Shown here: in pieces, positions 44,515 through 53,931 of the stretch
How the letters are laid out: the number at the start of each line of letters is the position of its first letter
Position numbering within the stretch: position 1 is the first letter of the stretch
DNA from: Bacteroidota bacterium
GTDB lineage: Bacteria > Bacteroidota > Bacteroidia > AKYH767-A > OLB10
Direction of reading: 5' to 3'
DNA length: 64,000 nucleotides
NCBI GenBank assembly: GCA_018268195.1
Contig: JAFDWZ010000018.1
Span: 1 to 64,000, forward strand
Made by a program: the position numbers and the translations under genes
Notes under the pieces: model-generated
The model's input: the letters and a program-made list of their open reading frames with translations, nothing else
What the model was told of the DNA's origin: nothing
Database searches by the model: none

Positions 44515-45321
44515 TCAAGTAAAGGGCGAGTCAGGTTCACGTGCTACAAAGTTATATACAATTTTATCCATCCACGATGGGAATAATTTATTCAGCATAA
44601 CGGTAAGCTTTCCGTTTGTTGTAAGTATAAGGTCGCGTTTACGTTTCAAAACGGCATTATAAATGTGAAAGGCAACTTCTTCAGCTTTCATCAGTTTAGA
44701 TTCATCTAATGGAGTTTCCTGCTGAGATTTCCCGTCTTTATTTAAGGCAGTTTTTCGTATGTTACTCGAAGTATATCCGGGACAGGCAACCAGCACGTGC
44801 AAATTGTTTTTCCTGTTTTCAGTACGAAGAGTTTCCAAAAAACCTTCCATTGCAAATTTGCTTGCACTGTAAGCACAACGTCCGGGAAGACCTTTTTTTC
44901 CCGCAATGGATGATACTCCTACCACCGAGCCATGAGATTTCAAGAGGTAGGGTAGTGCATATTTTGTACAGTAAACTGTACCCCAGAAATTTATATTCAT
45001 CACCTGATGCATTACCTCAAGAGAAAGATCGTGAAACAATGCCCGCATAGAGATGCCTGCATTATTTATCAGCACATCAATGTTTCCATAGGCTTCAATG
45101 GTTGCATCAATAAGATGTTTACAATCTGATTCTAAGGACACATCAGTAGGTATGGCTATGCAATTTCCGTAATGTTGTTTTAATTCATCTGCTATTGCCT
45201 GTAGCTGCTCCTTATTACGGGCGGCAATCGCTATTTTACATCCTTGCTGTGCAAAATATTTTGCGCATGCTTTTCCTATTCCTGATGATGCACCGGTGAT
45301 GATTACAACTTTGTCTTTCAA
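44515..45321 (-). CDS. Short-chain dehydrogenase/reductase
   Basis: 268 residues, classical SDR. Cofactor motif TGASSGIGKACAKYFAQQG at the N-terminus, NNAGISM, catalytic Ser in GVSSIAGKKG and the YxxxK pair in YSASKFAMEG. The C-terminal ~60 residues (FHIYNAVLKRKRDLILTTNGKLTVMLNKLFPSWMDKIVYNFVARE) resemble the membrane-associated SDRs related to DHRS7. NAD(P)H-dependent; substrate unknown. Confidence 0.9.
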   Translation of the reverse strand: MKDKVVIITGASSGIGKACAKYFAQQGCKIAIAARNKEQLQAIADELKQHYGNCIAIPTDVSLESDCKHLIDATIEAYGNIDVLINNAGISMRALFHDLSLEVMHQVMNINFWGTVYCTKYALPYLLKSHGSVVGVSSIAGKKGLPGRCAYSASKFAMEGFLETLRTENRKNNLHVLVACPGYTSSNIRKTALNKDGKSQQETPLDESKLMKAEEVAFHIYNAVLKRKRDLILTTNGKLTVMLNKLFPSWMDKIVYNFVAREPDSPFT

Positions 45322-45352
45322 CTTATTGATTTTATTAGAAAAATGCTCTCGG

Positions 45353-45370
45353 CAAAATTAAATAGTTTTG
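45353..45370. promoter_or_regulatory. Back-to-back -7 elements, SDR / GNAT-like gene
   Basis: Minus TAATTTTG (45360-45353) for the SDR gene and plus TAGTTTTG (45363-45370) for the GNAT-like gene, separated by 2 bp. The plus box ends 6 nt before its ATG (leaderless). Confidence 0.55.
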
Positions 45371-45376
45371 TAGCCT

Positions 45377-46540
45377 ATGCAAGTTATTGAAGTTAATACA
45401 CCTCAGCACAAAAAGGCTTTTCTTGAATTGCCTCTCACAATTTATGCTGATGATCCGAACTGGATACGACCACTTGATGCTGATATTGAGTCTGTATTTG
45501 AGCCATCAAAAAATAAGTTTTTCAGACATGGCGAGTGTGTCCGATGGATTGTAAAAGATGAAACAGGAAAGGTTGTTGGAAGAGTAGCTGCTTTTGTTGA
45601 CAAGCGTACGGCAACTAAAAACAACGACCAGCCAACAGGTGGTATGGGTTTTTTCGAATGTATCAACAGTGAGTCAGTAGCATTTCTGTTGTTTGATACT
45701 GCCAAAGAGTGGTTGAAGCAGAAAGGTATGGAAGCAATGGATGGTCCGGTGAATTTTGGCGAGCGCGACAGTTGGTGGGGGCTTATGGTAGAAGGGTTTA
45801 CTCCTCCGGTATATAAGATGAATTATAATCCGCGTTATTATCAGCAGTTTTTTGAAGATTATGGATTTAAAATTTATTTCCAACAATTCTGTTATGGATT
45901 GAAAGTGCATGCTAAACTTCAGGATAAATTTTATGAGCGACACGCCATTGTTGCAGCAGATAAGAACTACACTAGTTGTCATATTGAAAAAAGCCGTTTG
46001 GAAAAATATGCTGAAGATTTCAGAACCGTATATAATAAAGCCTGGGTAAAGCACGGAAGCGGAAAAGAACTGGAGCAAAAGCAGACTTTACAGTTTTTTA
46101 AAAAAATGAAAACGGTTATTGATGAAAAATTGATTTGGTATGTTTATTATAAAGGGGAACCAGTTGCCTGTTGGGTCAATTTGCCTGATATAAACCAGAT
46201 TTTTAAACGATTTAACGGCAAATTCGGATGGATTCAAAAGTTAAGGTTTTTATTGCTGTTGCATACTTTAAAAGTCAATCGATTTATCGGACTCGTATTC
46301 GGTGTCATTCCTGAGCATCAAGGTAAAGGGATAGATAGCTATATGATTGTAGAGGGAGCCGATTTAATTAAGAAGAAAACTTCTTATAAAGATTTTGAAA
46401 TGCAATGGATTGGCGATTTTAATCCTAAAATGATTAGCGTTGCCGAAGGGCTTGGCACCTGGAAAAGTAGGACACTGGTAACATACCGCAAACTATTTGA
46501 TTCTGATAAGGAATTTAAGCGACATCCGGTGTTGGGTTGA
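45377..46540 (+). CDS. GNAT-like acyltransferase family protein, two-domain
   Basis: 387 residues. An N-terminal part (FLELPLTIYADDPNWIRPLDADIESVFEPSKNKFFRHGE; GRVAAFVDKR; GGMGFFECINSESVAFLLFDTAKEWLKQKG) looks like a GNAT core. A C-terminal half contains FGVIPEHQGKGIDSYMIVEGADLI, an acetyl-CoA loop pattern (QGKG). Conserved segments such as MDGPVNFGERDSWWGLMVEGF I recognise from uncharacterised Bacteroidota proteins. Substrate unknown. Strong leaderless promoter. Confidence 0.72.
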   Translation: MQVIEVNTPQHKKAFLELPLTIYADDPNWIRPLDADIESVFEPSKNKFFRHGECVRWIVKDETGKVVGRVAAFVDKRTATKNNDQPTGGMGFFECINSESVAFLLFDTAKEWLKQKGMEAMDGPVNFGERDSWWGLMVEGFTPPVYKMNYNPRYYQQFFEDYGFKIYFQQFCYGLKVHAKLQDKFYERHAIVAADKNYTSCHIEKSRLEKYAEDFRTVYNKAWVKHGSGKELEQKQTLQFFKKMKTVIDEKLIWYVYYKGEPVACWVNLPDINQIFKRFNGKFGWIQKLRFLLLLHTLKVNRFIGLVFGVIPEHQGKGIDSYMIVEGADLIKKKTSYKDFEMQWIGDFNPKMISVAEGLGTWKSRTLVTYRKLFDSDKEFKRHPVLG

Positions 46541-46566
46541 TTTTGTTAATAAAAAAGCAAAATAGT

Positions 46567-46597
46567 TTTGTTAATTAAAATCAGAAGTATAATTTTG
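46567..46597 (+). promoter_or_regulatory. tRNA-Lys promoter TTTG-N19-TAATTTTG
   Basis: -33 TTTG at 46567-46570, 19-nt spacer, -7 TAATTTTG at 46590-46597, full consensus. The mature tRNA starts 27 nt downstream. Confidence 0.7.
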
Positions 46598-46623
46598 CGC
46601 CCTCGTTTTAAGAAAAGTATTTC

Positions 46624-46696
46624 GATTCCGTAGCTCAGTTGGTAGAGCATTACACTTTTAATGTAGGGGTCCTGGGTTCGAGCCCCAGCGGGATCA
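46624..46696 (+). tRNA. tRNA-Lys(UUU)
   Basis: 73 nt. Acceptor GATTCCG pairs with CGGGATC, D arm GCTC-AGTTGGTA-GAGC, anticodon stem TTACA/TGTAG with loop CTTTTAA (anticodon TTT), T arm CTGGG-TTCGAGC-CCCAG, discriminator A at 46696. CCA is not encoded (next bases CAA), so it must be added enzymatically. Confidence 0.97.
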
Positions 46697-46710
46697 CAAA
46701 ACGAAAACAG

Positions 46711-46747
46711 AGACCACAAGTTTTAAATCCTTGTGGTCTTTTATTTT
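46711..46747 (+). terminator. Intrinsic terminator after tRNA-Lys
   Basis: 10-bp stem AGACCACAAG / CTTGTGGTCT with a 9-nt loop, then TTTTATTTT. It lies 15 nt after the tRNA. The 77 nt from here to the universal stress gene stop hold nothing clear. Confidence 0.88.
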
Positions 46748-46824
46748 CAGTTAATTTTTTTTTGTGGTGATTGGCTTCGTACCAATGAAAGCTACGCTGT
46801 GTAGCCAGGCAATACTAATAAATT

Positions 46825-47625
46825 TTACATGGGATATGCCAATAACGGCAGCGACAAATTTCCTACCCGCGCTAGGGTGAGGCTTTTATTGTAAAACGAT
46901 TCAAAAAATTTTCTTCTCTTAGTAAACATAATCAGCATATCGGCCTGATGTTTCTGCAGAAAATGATCTAATCCCTGATTAAAGTCTTTAAAACTGCTTA
47001 CGAACATTTTTACATCAGGGTAGCTGAATCTTTTCTTTACATTACCTGGCAAATCACTCAACTGAAACTCAGTCTGAGTGGATATATCACTTTCTTTATT
47101 CAAATGCAGGATATACACTTCTGGATGTAAACCGGTGAAAAAACGCATAGACTCATCCAATAATTTTAACGAATTCGAATGCATATCGGTGCTGATTACT
47201 ATTTTATTAATCGGCTTGTATGGATGACCGCAGGGAATTGCCAGCACAGGACATTCAGCCTGCTGAATGATATTAAGCGTATTTGTGCCAAAGAATTTAC
47301 GACTCAGATTATTTACTCCTTGAGTACCCATGATAATTAAGTTACTCTTATGGCGCTTATGGAACTTGTAAATTTCTTTTACACGATCTCCTTTACATAC
47401 ATTTAATGTGAATGGGAAGTTGTTGATATTTGCGTCTTTGTCAATTATATCGGCCAACCGTTCTTTGTAGTCTTTTTGTATTTTAGCTTCACTATCCTTT
47501 TCTTTAACATGCAACAATTCCAATTGCGCCCCGTTGGTTTCCGTAATCGCTTTAGCGTATAAAAGCGTATTTAAGGTGCAATCCGAAAAGTCAAGAGGCA
47601 TCAGGATTTTATCCTGTTTTATCAT
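46825..47625 (-). CDS. Universal stress protein, tandem UspA domains
   Basis: 266 residues with two UspA halves. The first (about 5-145) begins KILMPLDFSDCTLNTLLYAKAIT and has the nucleotide-binding segment IIMGTQGVNNLSRKFFGTNTLNIIQQAECPVLAIP. The second (about 150-266) is degenerate (INKIVISTDMHSNSLKLLDESMRFF; ADMLIMFTKRRKFFESFYNKSLT), with its Gly-rich loop lost. Likely an ATP/AMP-binding stress protein. The 224-bp divergent space to clpB carries the clpB promoter; no strong box was found for this gene. Confidence 0.88.
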   Translation of the reverse strand: MIKQDKILMPLDFSDCTLNTLLYAKAITETNGAQLELLHVKEKDSEAKIQKDYKERLADIIDKDANINNFPFTLNVCKGDRVKEIYKFHKRHKSNLIIMGTQGVNNLSRKFFGTNTLNIIQQAECPVLAIPCGHPYKPINKIVISTDMHSNSLKLLDESMRFFTGLHPEVYILHLNKESDISTQTEFQLSDLPGNVKKRFSYPDVKMFVSSFKDFNQGLDHFLQKHQADMLIMFTKRRKFFESFYNKSLTLARVGNLSLPLLAYPM

Positions 47626-47780
47626 GGAATAATATTTAAGGTTAATAAATTTAATTTGTTTTCACTGCTAAAATCGAAACACATAAAGAACTATTGTTTG
47701 CTATTTTTCTACGGAAAAATTGTCGTATAGTTTTAAACTTTACTGATAATATGTCTGTTTAAATTTAGTTGTTATGACTA

Positions 47781-47807
47781 TTTGACGCTAAAATACATAT
47801 ATTTTTG
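47781..47807 (+). promoter_or_regulatory. clpB promoter TTTG-N15-TATTTTTG
   Basis: TTTG at 47781-47784 and TATTTTTG at 47800-47807, 43 nt before the clpB ATG. Spacing is shorter than usual. No heat-shock operator repeat (CIRCE) is seen. Confidence 0.5.
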
Positions 47808-47849
47808 AATGGTAAAATTTATGATAGATAAAGTTCTAAAAGAAAAACG

Positions 47850-50465
47850 ATGGACTTAAATAAATTAACAATTAAATCGCAGGAAACACTCCAGCAAGCA
47901 CAGTTTCTGGCTACCTCTGCAGGTCAACAATCAGTTGAAACAGGACATATCCTTAGTGCACTTTTGGAAGTGGACGAGAATGTGGTTCCCTTTTTATTGA
48001 AAAAGTTAAATGTCAACATAAATACCTTGACTACAAAACTCAAGGATTTGACAAGCCGATATCCTAAAGTATCAGGAGGGCAGGTGTATTTCTCTAACGA
48101 TGCCAATGCAGCATTACAAAAGGCATTCAGCTATCTGAAATTATACAAGGATGATTTTGTTTCTATCGAACATATTTTGCTTGGTTTGCTTGCCGGCAAG
48201 GATGCAACAGCACAACTTCTCAAAGAGCAAGGTTGCAATGAGAAAGACTTGAAAGAGGCTATTGCCGAATTACGTAAAGGTGAAAAGGTAACATCAGCAA
48301 GTGCTGAAGAAACGTACAACTCACTAAATAAGTATGCACGCAACTTAAACGAGCTTGCACGCAACGGAAAGTTGGACCCCGTTATTGGTCGCGATGAGGA
48401 AATACGAAGGGTGTTACAGATTTTATCAAGAAGAACGAAAAATAATCCTATACTGATAGGTGAACCCGGTGTGGGAAAAACAGCCATTGCGGAAGGACTT
48501 GCACACAGGATTGTCAATGGTGACGTTCCTGAAAATCTCAAGTCGAAAATAATTTATTCGCTTGATATGGGAGCTTTGATTGCAGGAGCAAAGTACAAAG
48601 GTGAATTTGAAGAGCGACTGAAAAGCGTAGTGAAAGAGGTGATAGCAGGCGAAGGAGAAATAGTGTTGTTTATTGACGAGATACATACCCTTGTAGGTGC
48701 AGGTGCCGGTGAAGGTGCCATGGATGCTGCCAATATTTTAAAACCCGCTCTTGCACGTGGTGAACTGAGAGCTATTGGAGCAACCACATTGAATGAATAT
48801 CAGAAATATATAGAGAAAGACAAAGCTCTTGAAAGACGTTTTCAGAAGGTAATGGTTGAAGAGCCGGATGCTGAATCTGCAATTTCAATTCTTCGCGGAT
48901 TGAAAGAACGATATGAAACACACCACAAAGTGCGTATTAAGGATGATGCCATCATTGCAGCTGTTGAATTATCGCAGCGTTATATCAATGACCGCTATCT
49001 TCCTGACAAAGCTATTGACCTGATTGATGAGGCTTCTTCTAAACTCAGACTTGAAATGGATTCTGTGCCCGAAGAGTTAGACGAACTGAATCGTAAAATC
49101 ATGCAGCTCGAAATTGAGCGTGAAGCTATCAAACGTGAAAATGACGAAAAGAAAGTGAATGAACTTTCAGAAGAACTGGCTCAGCTTAACGAACAAAGAA
49201 ATCAGGTGAAGGCAAAATGGCAGAGTGAAAAGGAAGTAGTTGAAAAAATTCAGTCAACCAAAGAGCAGATTGAAAATCTTAAACTGGAAGCTGAGCAGGC
49301 TGAACGTTCCGGTGACTATGGCAAGGTAGCAGAAATAAGATATGGCAGAATAAAAGATACGGAGCAAAAACTTGAGACTTTGATGTCAACACTAAACGAG
49401 ATGCACGATAAAGGTGCTATGATGAAAGAGGAAGTGGACAGTGAAGATATTGCAGAAGTTGTTTCGCGATGGACAGGAATTCCCGTGACGCGAATGTTGC
49501 AGAGCGAACGTGAAAAATTGCTCCACCTTGAAGATGAATTGCACAAACGTGTAGTAGGGCAGGAGGATGCCATTGAAGCAGTGGCAGATGCCGTAAGACG
49601 AAGCAGGGCCGGCTTGCAGGATATGCGAAAACCAATTGGCTCCTTTATATTTCTTGGCTCAACAGGAGTAGGTAAAACCGAACTTGCCAAAGCACTGGCT
49701 GCATATTTATTCAATGACGAGAACAATATGACTCGTATTGACATGAGTGAGTATCAGGAAAAACATACCGTATCGAGGCTGATAGGTGCGCCTCCGGGAT
49801 ATGTGGGTTATGACGAAGGTGGTCAACTTACCGAAGCAGTGAGAAGAAGACCTTATTCTGTAGTGTTGCTGGATGAAATTGAAAAAGCACATCCTGATGT
49901 GTTTAATATTTTACTTCAGGTACTTGATGACGGACGTTTGACAGATAATAAAGGTAGAACAGCAAATTTCAAAAACACCATTATCATTATGACTTCCAAT
50001 ATCGGAGCACATCTGATTCAGGAGAATTTTGAAAATATAAATGAAGGAAACCGCGAAGACGTTATTGCAAAAACAAAAACTGAAGTGTATGACCTGCTGA
50101 AAAAATCCATTCGTCCGGAGTTTCTCAACCGTATTGACGAAGTGATTATGTTCAACCCGCTTACACGCGAACAGATTGAAGATATTGTTCGCATACAGTT
50201 TAATCAGGCCAAAGAAATGCTTGCTAAAAATGACATACACCTTAGCATAACCGAAAAGGCTATTGCATGGCTGTCGGAATTAGGCTACGATCCGCAATTT
50301 GGTGCACGACCATTGAAGAGAGTACTGCAGAAGAAAATTTTCAATGAGCTTTCAAAGCAAATTCTTGCAGGAACTGTTAATAAGGAAGATGCAATATGCA
50401 TTGATATAGACAAGAAAAAGAACTTTGTTTTTATCAATGAGAAAATTGCTGAAGAAGTGAAATAA
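47850..50465 (+). CDS. clpB: ATP-dependent disaggregase ClpB
   Basis: 871 residues, full length. A Clp N domain (1-140), AAA1 with Walker [14 protein letters not shown] near 205 and Walker [14 protein letters not shown], the coiled-coil middle domain (about 405-530, Glu/Lys/Gln-rich) and AAA2 with [14 protein letters not shown] near 605 and [16 protein letters not shown]. The C-terminal D2-small domain follows ([18 protein letters not shown]). It resolubilises protein aggregates with DnaK. Ends with a two-way terminator shared with the DivIC-like gene. Confidence 0.97.
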   Translation: MDLNKLTIKSQETLQQAQFLATSAGQQSVETGHILSALLEVDENVVPFLLKKLNVNINTLTTKLKDLTSRYPKVSGGQVYFSNDANAALQKAFSYLKLYKDDFVSIEHILLGLLAGKDATAQLLKEQGCNEKDLKEAIAELRKGEKVTSASAEETYNSLNKYARNLNELARNGKLDPVIGRDEEIRRVLQILSRRTKNNPILIGEPGVGKTAIAEGLAHRIVNGDVPENLKSKIIYSLDMGALIAGAKYKGEFEERLKSVVKEVIAGEGEIVLFIDEIHTLVGAGAGEGAMDAANILKPALARGELRAIGATTLNEYQKYIEKDKALERRFQKVMVEEPDAESAISILRGLKERYETHHKVRIKDDAIIAAVELSQRYINDRYLPDKAIDLIDEASSKLRLEMDSVPEELDELNRKIMQLEIEREAIKRENDEKKVNELSEELAQLNEQRNQVKAKWQSEKEVVEKIQSTKEQIENLKLEAEQAERSGDYGKVAEIRYGRIKDTEQKLETLMSTLNEMHDKGAMMKEEVDSEDIAEVVSRWTGIPVTRMLQSEREKLLHLEDELHKRVVGQEDAIEAVADAVRRSRAGLQDMRKPIGSFIFLGSTGVGKTELAKALAAYLFNDENNMTRIDMSEYQEKHTVSRLIGAPPGYVGYDEGGQLTEAVRRRPYSVVLLDEIEKAHPDVFNILLQVLDDGRLTDNKGRTANFKNTIIIMTSNIGAHLIQENFENINEGNREDVIAKTKTEVYDLLKKSIRPEFLNRIDEVIMFNPLTREQIEDIVRIQFNQAKEMLAKNDIHLSITEKAIAWLSELGYDPQFGARPLKRVLQKKIFNELSKQILAGTVNKEDAICIDIDKKKNFVFINEKIAEEVK

Positions 50466-50480
50466 TAATGTTTAATGACT

Positions 50481-50511
50481 AAAAAAGGGCTGCTAAGCAG
50501 CCCTTTTTTTT
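50481..50511. terminator. Two-way intrinsic terminator
   Basis: A6, stem GGGCTGC, loop TAA, stem GCAGCCC, T8. It lies between convergent clpB and the DivIC-like gene and overlaps the latter's stop. Confidence 0.92.
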
Positions 50512-50809
50512 ATTCGTTTATGAAAACAAAAATGTCTTCATCATCTTTTTTCATCATATATTTTTCTCTGGCAAATTTTTCGAGATTAGCAGGTGACGAA
50601 ATCAGTTCGTTCAGGTCGTTTTCTGTTTTTGCCAACTCCTGAGTATAAAAGGCTTTATCCTTCTGCAATGTTTTAAGTTGCTGCCTGAAGCGGTATTGAG
50701 CATAAAAATCATTTCTGTCAAAAAATGCTACCCATACCACAAAAGCAATAATGCATACAGCATATTTGTTTTTGAGCCAATGAGGTACTTTGTCCCAGAA
50801 TTTTTTCAT
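50510..50809 (-). CDS. Septum formation initiator family protein (FtsB/DivIC-like)
   Basis: 99 residues. One membrane segment (about 17-29, YAVCIIAFVVWVAFF), then a coiled coil (about 40-70: RFRQQLKTLQKDKAFYTQELAKTENDL) and the family's C-terminal motif LEKFAREKYMMKKDDEDIFVF. FtsB/DivIC proteins bridge FtsL and FtsQ in the divisome. 89 nt from tgt on the same strand, so it may have its own promoter. Confidence 0.88.
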   Translation of the reverse strand: MKKFWDKVPHWLKNKYAVCIIAFVVWVAFFDRNDFYAQYRFRQQLKTLQKDKAFYTQELAKTENDLNELISSPANLEKFAREKYMMKKDDEDIFVFINE

Positions 50810-50898
50810 GATATAAAAATATAAAGTTACTTTATGGGAATTTATTGTGTTGTTTCGGTTTTATGAATAGTAGTTTGTGAATAACCTCCAAACATCGG

Positions 50899-52029
50899 TT
50901 ATAGACGTACCATTAGTTTCTTCACCATCCTATTTTTCCATTCACTGAAAGTGCCATCTATGATTTTTTCGCGTGCTTCGCCCACAAGCCATAGATAGAA
51001 TGACAGATTATGAAGCGTAGCAATTTGTGCCGCAAGCATTTCTTTGCTTATAAAAAGGTGCCTTAGATAGGCTTTTGAATAATTGCTGTCAACAAAACAT
51101 TTTCCATTAGGGTCAACAGGAGAGAAGTCAGCTTTCCATTTTTCATTGCGCATATTTATAATTCCTTCGGAAGTAAACAACATGCCATTGCGAGCATTAC
51201 GTGTAGGCATTACGCAGTCAAACATGTCAATTCCCAAAGCAATACATTCAAGTATATTGGCCGGTGTGCCTACACCCATCAGATAACGAGGTTTGTCAAG
51301 CGGCAATACTGCAGTCACTGCATCCGTAATTTCATACATTACATCAGCCGGCTCGCCAACAGATAGTCCGCCAATGGCATTTCCTTCGGCTCCGGCAGCA
51401 GCAATTACTTCAGCACTTAGTATTCGGAGGTCTTTATATACCGAACCCTGCACAATTGGAAACAACGTTTGTTCATAACCATATTTTGCAGGTGATTTTT
51501 TCAGATGATCAACACAGCGTTTTAGCCAGCGATGTGTCATCTCCATGGATTTTTTAGCAGTTTTATATTCACATGGGTAGGGCGTACATTCGTCAAAAGC
51601 CATAATGATATCGGCTCCAATGCTGCGTTGAATGTCCATACTTATTTCAGGCGAAATAAAATGTCTGCTTCCATCAATGTGTGATTGAAATTTAACACCT
51701 TCTTCGGTAAGTTTTCTTACATCGGTCAGTGAATAAACCTGATAACCACCACTATCAGTAAGAATTGGACCATCCCAGTTCATAAACTTATGAAGGCCTC
51801 CAGCCTGTTCAAGTATGGAAGTTCCGGGTCGCAGATTCAAATGATAAGTGTTACCAAGAATAATTTGAGCTTTTACATCGTTTTTTAAATCACGCTGATT
51901 GACACTTTTTACCGTTCCGGCAGTGCCTACAGGCATAAATATGGGGGTTTTTATAGTGCCGTGAGCAGTAGAAACTTCTCCTGCTCTGGCTTTTGACTGT
52001 TTATCAATAGCGTGTACTGCAAATTGCAT
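50899..52029 (-). CDS. tgt: tRNA-guanine transglycosylase
   Basis: 376 residues from ATG 52029 (MQFAVHAIDKQ), the family's normal length; upstream in-frame residues lie beyond the -7 box. Catalytic Asp92 in TDSGGYQVYS, the nucleophile Asp in GIDMFDCVMPTRNARNG. It exchanges guanine-34 for preQ1 in tRNAs with GUN anticodons. In the zinc-binding region DPNGKCFVDSNYSKAYLRHL, two of three Cys ligands of the E. coli pattern DPECDCYTC are Gly and Asp, while the His in TLHNL is kept. The zinc site therefore looks lost or altered. Confidence 0.93.
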   Translation of the reverse strand: MQFAVHAIDKQSKARAGEVSTAHGTIKTPIFMPVGTAGTVKSVNQRDLKNDVKAQIILGNTYHLNLRPGTSILEQAGGLHKFMNWDGPILTDSGGYQVYSLTDVRKLTEEGVKFQSHIDGSRHFISPEISMDIQRSIGADIIMAFDECTPYPCEYKTAKKSMEMTHRWLKRCVDHLKKSPAKYGYEQTLFPIVQGSVYKDLRILSAEVIAAAGAEGNAIGGLSVGEPADVMYEITDAVTAVLPLDKPRYLMGVGTPANILECIALGIDMFDCVMPTRNARNGMLFTSEGIINMRNEKWKADFSPVDPNGKCFVDSNYSKAYLRHLFISKEMLAAQIATLHNLSFYLWLVGEAREKIIDGTFSEWKNRMVKKLMVRL

Positions 52030-52074
52030 GTGCTGAAAAATATATTTGTGAAAAAAGAATGTTAATATTTTGTG

Positions 52075-52082
52075 CAAAGATA
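52075..52082 (-). promoter_or_regulatory. -7 element TATCTTTG, tgt
   Basis: Minus-strand full match to TAnnTTTG, 45 nt before the tgt ATG. Confidence 0.5.
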
Positions 52083-52108
52083 GAAATAGAGGTAGCATAA
52101 CTACTTCA

Positions 52109-52116
52109 TACATTTG
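52109..52116 (+). promoter_or_regulatory. -7 element TACATTTG, GT2 gene
   Basis: Full match to TAnnTTTG. It ends 7 nt before ATG 52124, which is out of frame with the main GT2 reading frame. It covers the TTG at 52114, so that TTG cannot be the start. Confidence 0.55.
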
Positions 52117-52140
52117 CCGACTGATGACAGAAATTTTTTT

Positions 52141-53280
52141 GTGGACCGGATACTGAGTTACCTTACAGCTGAAAATGTTTGCTGGACCCTACTAGGATTA
52201 TTCGCACTTATAGTAGTGATTCAGATAATCTATTACCTATTTGTTTTTTCAAGGTTATCATTCCATAAACCTTCAGATACAGATTCTGCAGAACCTTCGG
52301 TTTCAGTAATCATTTGTGCACGCAACGAACTGAAAAATCTTAAAGCAAACCTTGTTTCCATTCTCGAGCAGGATTATCGCACGTTTCAGGTTATTGTGGT
52401 AAACGACTGTTCATGGGACGAATCCGAAAAGTACCTCGAAGAATTAGCTGAAAAATACAGCCATCTGAAGATTGTTTCTATTAAGGAACAGGAACGCTAT
52501 GAGCATGGCAAAAAGTTCGCACTTACCATAGGAATTAAGTCAGCCCAATATGAACATCTCCTTCTTACAGATGCCGACTGTTACCCTGCGACCAACCAAT
52601 GGATTAGAAAAATGATGAATAAGTACGACCGCGACATAAAAATTGTAGTTGGTTACGGGGCTTATATCAGAGAAAAATCTTTTATCAACAGTTGGATTCG
52701 TTTTGATACCGCTTTCAATGCCATGCAATATTTATCGTATGCATTAGGCCGAAATACATACATGGGTGTTGGCCGCAATTTATCTTATCTGCGTTCGTTA
52801 TTTTTTGCCAATAAAGGATTTGCAAGCCATCAGCATATTATGTCGGGCGATGATGATTTATTTGTTAATGAAACTGCAAGAGCCTCCAATACGGCAGTGC
52901 AACTTCATCCGGATGCTTTTACTTACTCAAAGCCTAAGACTAATTTTACAGATTGGTTCAGGCAGAAAAAACGACATGTAAGTGCATCAGGTTTATATCG
53001 TTTCAAACATAAAATGAGTCTTGGTTTATTTATACTTTCAACTATTCTTTTTTATGCTTTGCTCATCGCATTGTTAATAAGTAAGTTTAAAATTGTGTGG
53101 GTAGCTTCAGCCTTTGGACTACGTTTGGTTATACAAATGGCTATATTTGGCTCATGCTTAAAAAAACTGAAGGAAACCGATCTGATACCGTTAATACCCG
53201 TTTACGATGTTTTTGTAGCTTTTATATATCCGTTAGTAGCATTATCAAACCTTTTCGTTAAAAACAAAACATGGAAGTAA
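52141..53280 (+). CDS. GT2 family membrane glycosyltransferase
   Basis: About 379 residues from GTG 52141 (start uncertain). N-terminal membrane segment (CWTLLGLFALIVVIQIIYYLFVF), GT2 domain (from about 55: SVSVIICARNELKNLKANLVSILEQDY; DxD-like LLTDADCYP; MSGDDDLFVNE; QxxRW-like WFRQKKRHVSASG), and C-terminal membrane segments. It resembles poly-N-acetylglucosamine or ceramide-type synthases. In-frame TTG 52114 is part of the -7 box. ATG 52124 would fit a leaderless mRNA but is one base out of frame across a T7 run. Overlaps the sigma factor gene by 10 nt. Confidence 0.85.
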   Translation: MDRILSYLTAENVCWTLLGLFALIVVIQIIYYLFVFSRLSFHKPSDTDSAEPSVSVIICARNELKNLKANLVSILEQDYRTFQVIVVNDCSWDESEKYLEELAEKYSHLKIVSIKEQERYEHGKKFALTIGIKSAQYEHLLLTDADCYPATNQWIRKMMNKYDRDIKIVVGYGAYIREKSFINSWIRFDTAFNAMQYLSYALGRNTYMGVGRNLSYLRSLFFANKGFASHQHIMSGDDDLFVNETARASNTAVQLHPDAFTYSKPKTNFTDWFRQKKRHVSASGLYRFKHKMSLGLFILSTILFYALLIALLISKFKIVWVASAFGLRLVIQMAIFGSCLKKLKETDLIPLIPVYDVFVAFIYPLVALSNLFVKNKTWK

Positions 53281-53924
53281 AGAGTGCCCAAAAAAAACTG
53301 TCAAATTCTGAAGTTAGCGTAATGAATCCCAATCTGAGTGATAAAGCAGTTAAAGACTACTACCTGGTGAGAGAAGCCGTTGACAAAGGCAACCAGAAGG
53401 CTTATGCTGAATTGATGGCTCGCTACAAGGATTCTATCTATTTTATGTTGCTGAAAATGGTTAATAATCGTGATGATGCTGATGATTTAACTATTGAAGC
53501 CTTCGGTAAAGCATTTAAAAATATTCATCAGTACACTCCCGATTACGCTTTCAGCACCTGGCTTTTCAAGATTGCTACCAACAACTGTATTGATTATATC
53601 CGCAAGAAGAGAAAAAACACCTTAAGTATAGATAAAGGTTTTGAAAACGATAATGGTGAAGACATTGCATTGGAAGTTAAATCTGATGGAATAGATCCGG
53701 AAGAACGCATGATGAAAAAGCAAAAAATGGAAACCATGCGTGAAGTTGTGGATAAACTGAAACCACGTTATAAAACTTTGGTGGAGTTGCGCTACTTCCG
53801 TGAGTTGAGTTATGAAGAAATATCTGAAGAAATGTCGCTCCCATTAGGAACTGTTAAGGCACAATTGTTTCGTGCCCGTGAGTTCTTATATCAGATAATG
53901 AAAAGTTCTGAACATCGTCCTTAA
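53271..53924 (+). CDS. ECF-type RNA polymerase sigma factor
   Basis: 217 residues. Sigma-2 region (DSIYFMLLKMVNNRDDADDLTIEAFGKAFKNIHQYTPDYAFSTWLFKIATNNCIDYIRKKRK) and sigma-4 region with helix-turn-helix (LVELRYFRELSYEEISEEMSLPLGTVKAQLFRAREFLY). There is no anti-sigma gene next to it. Its start lies in the last codons of the GT2 gene, and rsmG follows after 7 nt, so the three are probably one transcript. Met18 (53322) is an alternative start. Confidence 0.9.
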   Translation: MEVKSAQKKLSNSEVSVMNPNLSDKAVKDYYLVREAVDKGNQKAYAELMARYKDSIYFMLLKMVNNRDDADDLTIEAFGKAFKNIHQYTPDYAFSTWLFKIATNNCIDYIRKKRKNTLSIDKGFENDNGEDIALEVKSDGIDPEERMMKKQKMETMREVVDKLKPRYKTLVELRYFRELSYEEISEEMSLPLGTVKAQLFRAREFLYQIMKSSEHRP

Positions 53925-53931
53925 TAGCGAC

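Noticed and set aside
44533-44548. parS-like site containing CACGTG
   Set aside because: Four mismatches to the 16-bp parS consensus, inside the SDR coding end, far from parAB.
46791-46805. Small hairpin GCTAC/GTAGC before the universal stress gene stop
   Set aside because: 5-bp stem, no U-tract; likely chance.
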